From assembly GCA_963556255.1 (NCBI GenBank), contig OY744610.1, forward strand, positions 9,116,277 to 9,180,276: a stretch of 64,000 bases of DNA, read 5' to 3'. Both the position numbers and the translations under genes were made by a program. The stretch is from Allolobophora icterica (Eukaryota > Annelida > Clitellata > Crassiclitellata > Lumbricidae). The notes beneath the pieces were generated by a model. The model saw only the letters and a program-made list of their open reading frames with translations, did no database searches and was not told the origin of the DNA. Of the stretch, positions 36,229 to 44,381 are shown piece after piece. Each line of letters starts with the position of its first letter. Within the stretch, counting starts at the first letter, position 1.

Positions 36229-36407
36229 GTATTAAACAAACTGTTCTAAAAAAAGACACAGATTTATCAAAATACATACATGCATGCGATTATACGTGGA
36301 AAGAAGGCAAATGAACAATAAACTAAAAGCTTAATAATCCTGAAACGTGAGAACGGAATTAGTGGATGTCTTGTCGACACCGTTTTCTATACGGAATTAA
36401 ATGCAAA

Positions 36408-36623
36408 AGTAGATAGGAGATACAGGAACTGGCGCATTCGCTAGGTGTCGTTCTGAAAGCTTAAAAACCGTTACAATGAGTGAATCTGAAACCGGAGTTA
36501 ACGCATTCGCCAGGCGGCGTTCTGAAAGCTTAAAAACCGTTACAAAGAGTGAATCTGAAACACCAACCCGTTGGTGCTATCAAGGGCCTGCCAGAGGGGA
36601 ATGGAATGGTCATTCAGGGTAAA
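36408..36623 (+). repeat. Left terminal inverted repeat of the Polinton, 216 bp
   Basis: Matches 54868-55083 in reverse complement with no mismatch that I can see; similarity ends after CATTCAGGGTAAA. It contains two direct copies (69-bp period, starting near 36434 and 36503) of GCATTCGC...TTCTGAAAGCTTAAAAACCG...GTGAATCTGAAAC. Polinton ends normally start with AG, as here. Confidence 0.97.
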
Positions 36624-37406
36624 TATGAGTGCATTGTCTGGCGCATTCACCAGGTAACGTTCTCAAAGCTTAAAACCCTTTAAATGAGTGATGGTTTATA
36701 ATGACATAATTCATATTACGGTGCAAAATCTAGACATATCTACGAGACGCTTTTTAATTTATTAGAGCGCATTTATGGGGTACTCAAAACAACACAGATA
36801 CACACACCTACAGACACAGGCACCTGCAGACACACATACAGACACACATACCCGGAACTTGCCTATACTCTGTTTATGAAACAAATTAAATTTTAAGTTA
36901 GAGAATCGGATAGAGGGTGAAAAATCCGGAATTTTGCGTACCTACACGGCATACTTCGCTTCATAAATAAAGAAACGCAGTGCTGGCCCATTTAAATCTT
37001 CAGCCATGAAGAACATACTGGGCCAAGCTGCCCATCTTAACGACTGCAGAACAAGCCACCTATCGAGTGTGGCGGAATCATTTGATAATGCGATAGATAT
37101 AACAAACTGAAATATGGTTCTTCTCGTAGCTGGCACAGTAGCTACATTAGTAGGAGCGTTAGGCTTGATTGTTACGATCTCAGTTCGCCTCCCGAAGACG
37201 GCATGACTTTTGTAAATACTTTAGTGATTTAAAATCTTGGTCTATCACGGTTGGTATTATACACTGGGACCTTAAATTGCGTAGTTCCGACCCATACGGG
37301 CAGCGGTGATGAAGATTCTCATCCGATCAATGATCAAGGTCGAGGCAATACAGTCGCTATATAAAATTTGCATGTTCCCATTTCAGGTTACACGATGACT
37401 TAAGTG
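36624..37406. other. Polinton left non-coding region
   Basis: Contains a CA-rich run (about 36800-36860). The minus-strand frame at 36942-37136 has a WPSMFFMAEDLNGPALRFFIY segment faintly like the C-terminal tryptophan-proline block of piggyBac transposases. That match is weak and could be chance. No other gene seen. Confidence 0.4.
36643..36691 (+). repeat. Third subterminal repeat unit, left end only
   Basis: A degenerate copy of the TIR internal repeat (GCATTCACCAGGTAACGTTC, AAAGCTTAAAACCC) just inside the left TIR. Its spacing does not follow the 69-bp period. No equivalent is visible inside the right TIR. Confidence 0.8.
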
Positions 37407-37415
37407 ATGCAACCA

Positions 37416-37656
37416 TCATTTGTGGGGCGTGGTGGCTCAGTGGTAAGTTTGACACCTTGTGACCGGAGGGTTGCAGATTCGAATCCCACTCTAGCCGTTG
37501 CGTACGGACCTTGGGAAAGTCCATCGCTCGCAATTGCTGGTGGCGCTTCGGCGTGAAAATTCCGACACAGTATCAAATGCTGTAGTCGGGAGTGCCTCTG
37601 AGTAGTAGTTGACTTCGAGAGGCGCTATAGAAATATCCGGAATAAATAATAAATCA
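37416..37656 (+). mobile_element. tRNA-derived SINE inside the Polinton
   Basis: A box TGGCTCAGTGGTAAG at 37433-37447 and B box GATTCGAATCC at 37476-37486 have tRNA spacing. The body ends in GGCGCTATAGAAATATCCGG plus an AATAAATAAT tail. Direct repeats ATGCAACCA flank it (37407-37415, 37657-37665). It landed after the Polinton did. Confidence 0.85.
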
Positions 37657-37715
37657 ATGCAACCAATGCATAGCTAAAGTACACACACAATGGTTTCAGA
37701 CAATAAGCTACACAA

Positions 37716-39821
37716 TAGGGTGCATCGAAAAAATAAATTTCTGAAAAGAATATTCTAATAGTTGCCGATAGGTGCCTTTTATACTGCTTAGTTTGCATGC
37801 AAATTTTAGAATTTTTTGAATGAGTTCTTGAGGTGCCCCAACGACCCTAAAGTGTTCATGATTTGAAGGCTCTGGAGCACTGCATGTAGCGTAATTTGTT
37901 GTAGGGCAAAGTAATTTATGTATAGCTTTAAAGAGTTCTGTTGATCTTTTAGTAGGTAGATAGCAATTCATTCGAGTTCCTAAAGATGAGCAGGAGTTTC
38001 TAACTGACCAGAGTGCAGTAAGGTTGATGTGTATCAGCAATGTCGACAAACTTACAACAAATAAGCTTGTTAACAAGCAGAAAAGAAAAGCTATGCAAGT
38101 TCGTCGAGTCAAAATATATTAAGTCATTGTGTGGTGAGAAGGTCGTGGATGTTAATGTTGACTCAGTAGACGAATCTGAATCTAATTTCGATACCAGCAG
38201 GTCAAACACTTGTATTCAACCAGGTGATTAAACTAAAGATTATATTGTTCAGTTTAGTAGTAATCAACTTGTGATGAACCTACATAAAACGTCATAGTCA
38301 AGAGACTAACGTAGTAGACTACCAACTTTAGCTTAAGCCTGTGATCGTTATGGTGTTTCAGACAGACCAGCTGCTGAGATAACACCAGTGTACTGTACTG
38401 CAAGATTTTGATGTTATATGTGATGTTTATTTGTCAAATGTTATTAACCAAAATAAAGTTAGACGCGAATGATGAAATTAGCGTAACGAGCTGGAAGACT
38501 TGAACATCGCAAAGTGATTTACTCGGTTTATTTTTGATGGTCGAAAAGATAAAACTCTATAGTGCAGAATGCCAAGGAAGGAAATAAGTACTATCGACAA
38601 GTTGTTATCGAGGAACACTTATCGTTGGTTCGACTCACCCACGACTAGACCAGCCTTGCAAAATTGTTAACCACATCGGAGCATATACTTTCACTACGTA
38701 CATCGCCAGCATTTGAAGCTCTACTGCTGGAGGTACCTGATTGGCAACTGCCAATGTACAATTCCAATATGCTATTCGCAGTTGTCAACCACCGCAAGTG
38801 ATTCAATGTTCCAGGGTCTTGTTTTAGATTAATTCAACGAGCACTAGCTTCTAACGACCGCGTTACAAATGTCCCACAAATACTGCCGGTCACTACTTAG
38901 ATTAGTTAAATTTGCAGGTGGCAAATCCGATTCAATTTTATCAAAGAACTATGCTAGTAACTGTTTACACGTTAATAAACCATGACCAATTGGTCCAGAG
39001 AAAGCATGAGGACTATTTGTTGCTCCATGTGAACTCATGACCGTAAGAAAATTTGAACGCTAGGAATGCGTCAATCCTGAAAGCTAGGAAAACTTTACAG
39101 TCTGAATTCGAAATTCGTTGTTCCTATGCTAAAGCTTGAGGCCTCTTATGACCTCATGGACTGTCAAATATGCGTAGCAGAACACCACTAACATTGGAGG
39201 TACCTGATGAAGAAATGATACAATTTGTAGCGACGCACCCAGCACAAAAGTTCGACTTTCCTAGATTCCCATGCCACTGTGGAGCGTGATGTGAAAGTAG
39301 TGAAAGTAGTGACTGAGGTTTCAGCTGCAGTCTGCGGCATCAAGCTAGGGACGGTTTCATAAGAACAAGATTGGAATCAAGGCGAACAATGCCGACTTTT
39401 AACACTAAGAAAGAATATCGCATAGCCTGACTACCTATAGGCCTACTTGCATTAATAGGGTAAGACTACTACTGTAGCTTACCGCTACTGTAGGTTAGAC
39501 TCAACTCATTGTTTCATCACTGGTGTAATGGACATAATGATGGAGTAATATACCTAATATGTTTAACGAGTATTGCATTCTACTTGCCATCAGATTCATA
39601 CTGTAGAAGCTTGTTTTTCTGGACATTACTCCTTGCGTAACATGGGCAAATATTATGTGTCTAATATCAAAACTTCAAGGTCATTGGGGCACCTCAAGGT
39701 CATGTGCTAAATTGGTGAAATTGCACCAGAATATTGTTGACATCAATTGGCAACTACTTTGCACTATTAGAAATAAAAATGAGAAAAATTTTTTTTCTCC
39801 CATTATGATCGATGCACCCTA
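37716..39821. mobile_element. Nested 2.1-kb DNA transposon with 8-bp target duplication
   Basis: Ends TAGGGTGCATCGA / TCGATGCACCCTA, flanked by exact 8-bp repeats CTACACAA (37708-37715 and 39822-39829). The inverted similarity extends inward imperfectly, including GAGGTGCCCCAACGACC (about 37830) versus GGTCATTGGGGCACCTC (about 39681). The 8-bp duplication fits hAT or P-type transposons. No transposase is recognised; minus-strand frames at 37708-38112 mirror the right arm and are not genes. Confidence 0.8.
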
Positions 39822-39905
39822 CTACACAATGGACCAATGCAACTAGGAAATAAATTATAAAAAATAGAACAGGTTGTGCAAAGCAATCATGGAACAAACC
39901 CAACG

Positions 39906-40375
39906 GTGTGGTAACGCATTGGGACGTCTGCAAAATTTTGACCCCCCTTAATAATTTTGCTATAAATCAAAAAATTAAGCCTTCCGCACTATTAGAAGTA
40001 TGATATGGGTGTGGTAACGCATTGGGACGTCTGCAAAATTTTGACCCCCCTTAATAATTTTGCTATAAATCAAAAAATTAAGCCTTCCGCACTATTAGAA
40101 GTATGATATGGGTGTGGTAACGCATTGGGACTTCTGCAAAATTTTGGCCCCCCTTAATAATTTTGCTATAAATCAAAAAATTAAGCCTTCCGCACTATTA
40201 GAAGTATGATATGGGTGTGGTAACGCATTGGGACTTCTGCAAAATTTTGGCCCCCCTTAATAATTTTGCTATAAATTAGAAAAATTAAGCATTCTGCGGT
40301 ATTAGAAGTATAATACGGGTGTGGCACTACTACGAAACGTCGGCAAAATGTTGACCCCCTCCTAATAATATGCTG
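39906..40375. repeat. 103-bp tandem repeat, four copies plus a partial fifth
   Basis: GTGTGGTAACGCATTGGGAC starts at 39906, 40009, 40112 and 40215 (period exactly 103); a degenerate fifth starts at 40319. Copies differ by a few bases (GACGTCTG/GACTTCTG, TTGACC/TTGGCC). It lies just beyond the 3' end of the outermost late-type gene. Confidence 0.95.
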
Positions 40376-40429
40376 GTGGTGCGCTAGGAATTACAGACTC
40401 ACTACTCCAACCACCTACGACGAAAACTT

Positions 40430-41035
40430 TTATTTTGAGGTTTGCGGGCAAGACCCAGCGCTGGTTAGTTTCTTGATTAGTTCTGCCACCACCTGGTCTT
40501 TGCTTTGACTCGGCAACTCTTTTTTTCCATTCTTGCTTTGTATATCGCGTTTCATCGTTCTATATTTCTCCTCCTCTCCCAGAATAAGCTTATACTCTTC
40601 ATCGCTAATAGCCGTGTCCTCCAGCGCCTTAGAAATGTGGTCATGAACTGTGTTTAGTTTACTTTCCGCCAAAATACAAATTTCGTCGTGTTTTGAAGCT
40701 TTAGCAACAAAACTTCTACTGACAACATTTCCAATAATATCCAGAAAACTCGTCGCTATGGCCAAACTCTCCAGAACAATACCAGGAATAAAACCAATGC
40801 CAGTGGCTAACATAGCTGCCCCACCCACCCCAGTTCCAAGACTAACCAGAGCAAGGCCGGCCGATGCCCCATTAGCCACATCTACAACCCTCTTATACTT
40901 TTTGCACAGTTGTCCCCGACTTATCGACTCTGACCTCAGGAAGGCTTCTATTTCGCCAATCTTCTGCAGACGAAATGTTTGCGACGTCGTGTCTGACGAA
41001 ATTGTTGACTCCATAAGCGTTGGGTACAAAGACAT
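40430..41035 (-). CDS. Two-helix membrane protein of the Polinton (201 aa)
   Basis: Residues 1-50 are polar with an SLYPTL start and a FRLQKIGEIEAFL helix. Two hydrophobic segments follow at about 54-105 (GASAGLALVSLGTGVGGAAML and GIGFIPGIVLESLAIA). Then a charged, predicted helical tail includes KHDEICILAESKLNTVHDHI. I recognise this as a recurrent, functionally uncharacterised protein in animal Polinton-like elements. A membrane role in the particle or in egress is inference. ATG 41035 is 8 bp after the preceding gene's stop. The TAA stop lies inside a polyadenylation signal AATAAA (40429-40434 on the plus strand as TTTATT), so the transcript probably ends here. Confidence 0.75.
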   Translation of the reverse strand: MSLYPTLMESTISSDTTSQTFRLQKIGEIEAFLRSESISRGQLCKKYKRVVDVANGASAGLALVSLGTGVGGAAMLATGIGFIPGIVLESLAIATSFLDIIGNVVSRSFVAKASKHDEICILAESKLNTVHDHISKALEDTAISDEEYKLILGEEEKYRTMKRDIQSKNGKKELPSQSKDQVVAELIKKLTSAGSCPQTSK

Positions 41036-41043
41036 ACTTTTTT

Positions 41044-41589
41044 TTATAGTTGCTCTATCAGTAACGTTACGTTTAACTCAATAGTTGAAGTACTTAAAAC
41101 GCCTATCTTTTTTCCTTCAATTCGAAAACTCGTTTGTCCTGGAATGAATATTGCCCTAGATGCATCAAATTGTCCACTTTGAATGTCAACTGTACGATCG
41201 ATGCTACCCGCGGCTGTAATAATGCGAACTGACGCATCACCGGTACTAACACCAAACATTGTAAGCCTCCAGAATCCGCGGTCTAAAGAGACCGTCTCAT
41301 TATTAGTTTGCAACGTAATACAGGGATAGCGTGCCGCGGTCAATGGAAGCGTTTGCCACGAACTTAGAGTCACAGTTTTGGTCGCTGTGTAAATATCGCG
41401 GCTGTGGTAATCATCCGACACGAAATCGATGTGAATTTGGGGAACCGCGTCTAACATATCTGCGGTGGGCTTAGGGATACTATATCCCCAGTTGGTAAGG
41501 CCAACCAAATCATCGAGGTTGTACTTGTGCATATTTGCTTCTCCTTTTTGTCGGAGATAACCACGAATCTTGTAGTGTGAGTCGGCCAT
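41044..41589 (-). CDS. Beta-rich Polinton protein (181 aa), unknown
   Basis: Not recognised. After a short helical N-terminus (KIRGYLRQKGEANMHKY), the rest alternates polar and hydrophobic residues with many T, S and V residues, as in an all-beta domain. No signal peptide or membrane segment. It sits 9 bp after the fibre-like gene stop and 8 bp before the membrane-protein gene, so it is likely co-transcribed with virion genes. A capsid-surface or fibre-assembly role is only suggested by this position. Confidence 0.65.
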   Translation of the reverse strand: MADSHYKIRGYLRQKGEANMHKYNLDDLVGLTNWGYSIPKPTADMLDAVPQIHIDFVSDDYHSRDIYTATKTVTLSSWQTLPLTAARYPCITLQTNNETVSLDRGFWRLTMFGVSTGDASVRIITAAGSIDRTVDIQSGQFDASRAIFIPGQTSFRIEGKKIGVLSTSTIELNVTLLIEQL

Positions 41590-41598
41590 TATTAAGTC

Positions 41599-43419
41599 TT
41601 ACGTGTCTCCAACTTTAAAATATGTGTAGATCTGAAAGTGGGATATTCCAAAAGTAGCTTGTGTTGGGCTGGTGGCCATGACTATCAGCCTTAATTTTTT
41701 GTATGCTCTGGAGGCGGAAAGGTGAGTAGTGAAGGTGAACTCTTGTGCGGAATTAGTCAAAGTGACATTGGAGGTGATGTGCACATAAAATGTATTTTCA
41801 GCGTCGGGTGGAATCCCATAAATCTTCCAGGACGTGATACGTGGTGCAGTAGGACTAGATCCCCCAGCCAGACTAACCTTCCATAATCGCACAGGCGTCG
41901 GGAATTCAATCTGTAACCAAGTCCCACTAACCATAATATCGGCTCTCGATGTGCACGCCGTCTTCCACTCACCTTCGACACCCGAGTTGAATGCCATATA
42001 AGGCGGGTTGGTGGGGATGGATTCGTTGGCTGAGGCAATGAAACCAGTTTCGGAAGAGTCTCTGGACAGCGGTGGAATATGACCTGTATGGTTAAGAAAC
42101 TTGAGGTTATTCACGTACTCTTTTACAGCGGTCTCTTTACTATCTGTATACCTTTTAACCACAACAGCCTGATTGTCGACATATTGTTTATTGGCCACGT
42201 TCAAAGGCTCCGTCGGTATTTTATTTAATTTTGTCATTTTGCCGGTTACGATTCTCGTCACCTGCCCGATACTCGCCGCGTCGGTATTAGTTGTTGAGGC
42301 CCCCGTGTAAAGCCCAGTCACCCTCTGACCGCCCATAGCTAAATTTCCAGTCATTGCGTCGCCAACTTTAAGCACGCAAGCGCTCCTGACCATAGCGTCT
42401 TGTTCTTCGGCGTAAGTTTTTGCAGCTTCGGCTTTCTGGTCCGCGTACCCCCTTGCGGCGGCGGTCTTTTGATCTGTATACAACCTCACGGCCGAATTAA
42501 TCGCGGTGTCCTGATCGACCGCGTACTGTCTAGCAGCAATATGTTGAACATCAACATATTGTTTGTTAACCACGTGCAACGACTCCGTGGGAACTCTATC
42601 GAGGCTCAATAGAGCGCCGGCGACCGCTGTTGACACTTGTTTCCAACTCGCTGCGTCGCTATCAGATCCTGGAATCTCTGTTGGAAGTCCAGTTACTCGG
42701 TGGCCACCCATGACTAAACTTCCAGTCATAACGCTGCCAGATTTTAGCACACACGCGTTCTTGACAATAACATCTTGCTCGTTGACGTAACTTTTTACAA
42801 TAACATCCTTTTCGTCCGCATACTGCCTAACGGAATCTCTCAGCACCTCGTTCTTCTCGTCCGTGTACTGCTTGGCATCGACAAGCTTCTGGTCTGCATG
42901 GTTCTCGGCTGCGGCTGCCTTCTGGTCCGCGTACAGCCTGACTGCAGTGTCCAGCAGAGTGTCCTTATCGTCTGCGTAACGTTTAACGAGACCAGTTGCC
43001 TCGGAGCTTAAGCCGTCTGCATACAACTCAGCTTGGTGCGCCCGCTCTTTCGCGTACTCCGTTATTTGTTTCCAACTCGCAGCGTCGGACTCTCCCACCA
43101 ATTCATCCCAACCCTCGTCTTCACTGTCAGATCCCGGAGTGTCCGTGGGCAAACCAGTCAATTTATGACCGCCCATTTTTAGAATGCCAGACATCGTTCC
43201 ACCGGTGATTTGTAAGTTGTCCTGATCTACGATGTCCGCATAAGCCTTTGTCGCGGCGTCCGTTTCCATCGTCGGCGTTCCCACGTTTGTCAACCGAAAT
43301 CCCCCAGCCGACAGAATTCCCAGCATTGTGTCACCCGCTTTGTGGACGAGCCCAGCGGCGCTTATCTGCCCCCCTCCCACCCCACCTCCACCGTCTCTTC
43401 CAAATTTATCAACCGGCAT
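41599..43419 (-). CDS. Fibre-like protein: phage-tail-type repeats plus discoidin-like tip (606 aa)
   Basis: Four modules of the GDxMxGxLxMGGxxxxGLxxP...DAAxxxxV type start near residues 28, 73, 228 and 352, closely resembling tail-fibre repeats of bacteriophages. Between them are long helical stretches of ADQK, YADEKD and YTDSKE units (about 120-225, 290-345, 410-440), expected to trimerise as coiled coils. A glycine-rich N-terminus (GGGGVGGG) precedes them. Residues about 459-600 form a discoidin (F5/8 type C)-like domain with WLQIEFPTPVRLWKVSL and ITSWKIYGI, a carbohydrate-binding fold. The layout shaft-then-lectin suggests receptor attachment; that role is inferred. It lies between the protease and the beta-rich gene in the late cluster. 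Confidence 0.8.
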   Translation of the reverse strand: MPVDKFGRDGGGGVGGGQISAAGLVHKAGDTMLGILSAGGFRLTNVGTPTMETDAATKAYADIVDQDNLQITGGTMSGILKMGGHKLTGLPTDTPGSDSEDEGWDELVGESDAASWKQITEYAKERAHQAELYADGLSSEATGLVKRYADDKDTLLDTAVRLYADQKAAAAENHADQKLVDAKQYTDEKNEVLRDSVRQYADEKDVIVKSYVNEQDVIVKNACVLKSGSVMTGSLVMGGHRVTGLPTEIPGSDSDAASWKQVSTAVAGALLSLDRVPTESLHVVNKQYVDVQHIAARQYAVDQDTAINSAVRLYTDQKTAAARGYADQKAEAAKTYAEEQDAMVRSACVLKVGDAMTGNLAMGGQRVTGLYTGASTTNTDAASIGQVTRIVTGKMTKLNKIPTEPLNVANKQYVDNQAVVVKRYTDSKETAVKEYVNNLKFLNHTGHIPPLSRDSSETGFIASANESIPTNPPYMAFNSGVEGEWKTACTSRADIMVSGTWLQIEFPTPVRLWKVSLAGGSSPTAPRITSWKIYGIPPDAENTFYVHITSNVTLTNSAQEFTFTTHLSASRAYKKLRLIVMATSPTQATFGISHFQIYTYFKVGDT

Positions 43420-43447
43420 TTTTTATACAAAAAAGGGTGACGGAAGT

Positions 43448-43822
43448 CTAACATAAGTCAAGCACGATATCTTCAAAATTCTTTCCAGCAGCGAGCTCTC
43501 TTAGCACGGTCAGGCAGAGATGACCACATACCACATCATCGGGCCCCTGTAGCTGAAATGTTTGTGTTCTTATGGAACGGTTTAAATATCGAGAAATTTC
43601 GAGAGGCGGATCCAGCCCATAACTGTCAAAATAGACGGCTTTAGGTCCATCTATCCAATAGGCGACCCAGTGAGTACCATCACCAGAACCGGAATCTAAA
43701 TTAACAACTCCACACTCCTTCTCACGAGCCACGGCGGGCAGACCATCTCGCATGAAAACACCGCGGAAATGCGGCAGCGCTCTGGCAACTTTCTCTATGT
43801 CAAAGTTGCTCAGCGGTTTTAG
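43448..43822 (-). CDS. PRO: Adenain-like cysteine protease, probably made by -1 frameshifting
   Basis: The ATG-started frame (43753) gives 101 residues with the adenain-type catalytic set: His28 in GTHWVAYW, Asp43 in YFDSYG, Gln69 and Cys76 in VVCGHLC. The conserved N-terminal part (SNFDIEKVARALPHF) lies upstream of that ATG in the same open frame, which has no start codon. This frame is entered exactly by a -1 slip at A AAA AAC (43822-43828) at the end of the 168-aa gene. Such proteases cleave capsid and core precursors during maturation. Translation from ATG 43753 alone would lack the first strand and helices. An indel in a 7-A run or a non-ATG start are alternatives. Confidence 0.85.
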   Translation of the reverse strand, partial: LKPLSNFDIEKVARALPHFRGVFMRDGLPAVAREKECGVVNLDSGSGDGTHWVAYWIDGPKAVYFDSYGLDPPLEISRYLNRSIRTQTFQLQGPDDVVCGHLCLTVLRELAAGKNFEDIVLDLC

Positions 43823-43828
43823 TTTTTT
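43782..43828 (-). promoter_or_regulatory. Candidate -1 ribosomal frameshift signal
   Basis: Read on the minus strand: slippery heptamer A AAA AAC (43828-43822) in the frame of the upstream gene, then its TAA stop at once (43821-43819) and an 8-nt spacer. A stem follows: CTG-bulged A-GCAACTTT (43813-43802) pairing with AAAGTTGCCAG (43792-43782) around a 9-nt loop, giving 11 base pairs. Heptamer type, spacer length and stem match known eukaryotic -1 frameshift sites such as retroviral gag-pro. Confidence 0.75.
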
Positions 43829-44325
43829 TGTCCGATGTAGAGACCCGATCCTTTACACATTGGGCAACAACCACCACGAGTCTCACGCCCGAGATATAAA
43901 CCAGTCCCGCGGACCTGGGCCTCGAGTTCGCGATTGTGACGCGCCGCCTCCGCCAGTGCAGCGTCGCTGGCCTGTTTGCTCTGCACAGCCTTTACTACCC
44001 CAGCGGTCCCACCAGCCACGGCACCCGCCGCGGATAACCCACCAAAAAGCAGCGGGAGGAGAGCCAGTAGTGGAAGAAATCCACCCATTTTAGTCATCTT
44101 TTTCAATTGCGTTTTGGTGAATCTCAGCTCCATGCCAACGCCTTCCGAAATCTTCTTCACGATTCGGGCGGCTTGAACTTTTGTCAGCGCGAGCTTGTCG
44201 TCTCCGCGAAGCTGGCCATGAGTGAGCCGGATCGTGGCGCCAGTGCCGGCACGCGCAGCTCTAGCCAATGTTTGCTTTTGCCCTTTGGTCAGCGAAAGGC
44301 CGAACGCAACGTATTCAGTTTTCAT
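43819..44325 (-). CDS. Glycine-rich basic core-like protein (168 aa)
   Basis: Starts MKTEYVAFGLSLTKGQ. Its basic N-terminal half includes two imperfect repeats of TKxQ(A/K) motifs with GATIRLTHGQL and GMELRFTKTQL. A hydrophobic glycine/alanine segment follows at about 83-110 (GFLPLLALLPLLFGGLSAAG), then a helix, then a cysteine-pair tail with GLYLGRE/GLYIGQ repeats. Small basic proteins with such a hydrophobic stretch recur beside the protease in Polintons, and adenovirus core/pX-type proteins are the usual comparison. DNA condensation or membrane interaction is inference. It is the upstream partner of the putative frameshift, so a fraction would be made as a fusion to the protease. Confidence 0.7.
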   Translation of the reverse strand: MKTEYVAFGLSLTKGQKQTLARAARAGTGATIRLTHGQLRGDDKLALTKVQAARIVKKISEGVGMELRFTKTQLKKMTKMGGFLPLLALLPLLFGGLSAAGAVAGGTAGVVKAVQSKQASDAALAEAARHNRELEAQVRGTGLYLGRETRGGCCPMCKGSGLYIGQKN

Positions 44326-44381
44326 TTTCGGAAAAAATATATCAAAAGAGGGCCTTGTATCTAAATGTGAAAAACCGATTT
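44326..44381 (-). promoter_or_regulatory. Short intergenic leader before the core-like gene
   Basis: 56 AT-rich bases between the capsid-like gene stop and the next ATG, containing ATATATC. It could hold a promoter for the core-like gene, but no firm motif is seen. Confidence 0.2.

Noticed and set aside
36942..37136. piggyBac transposase gene inside the Polinton
   Set aside because: Only a ~20-residue resemblance; no TTAA ends or catalytic residues.
39906..40375. CRISPR-like array
   Set aside because: The copies are head-to-tail with no unique spacers; it is an ordinary tandem repeat in an animal genome.
42400..43451. Plus-strand frames inside the fibre gene
   Set aside because: Shadow frames of repetitive coding sequence; no domains.
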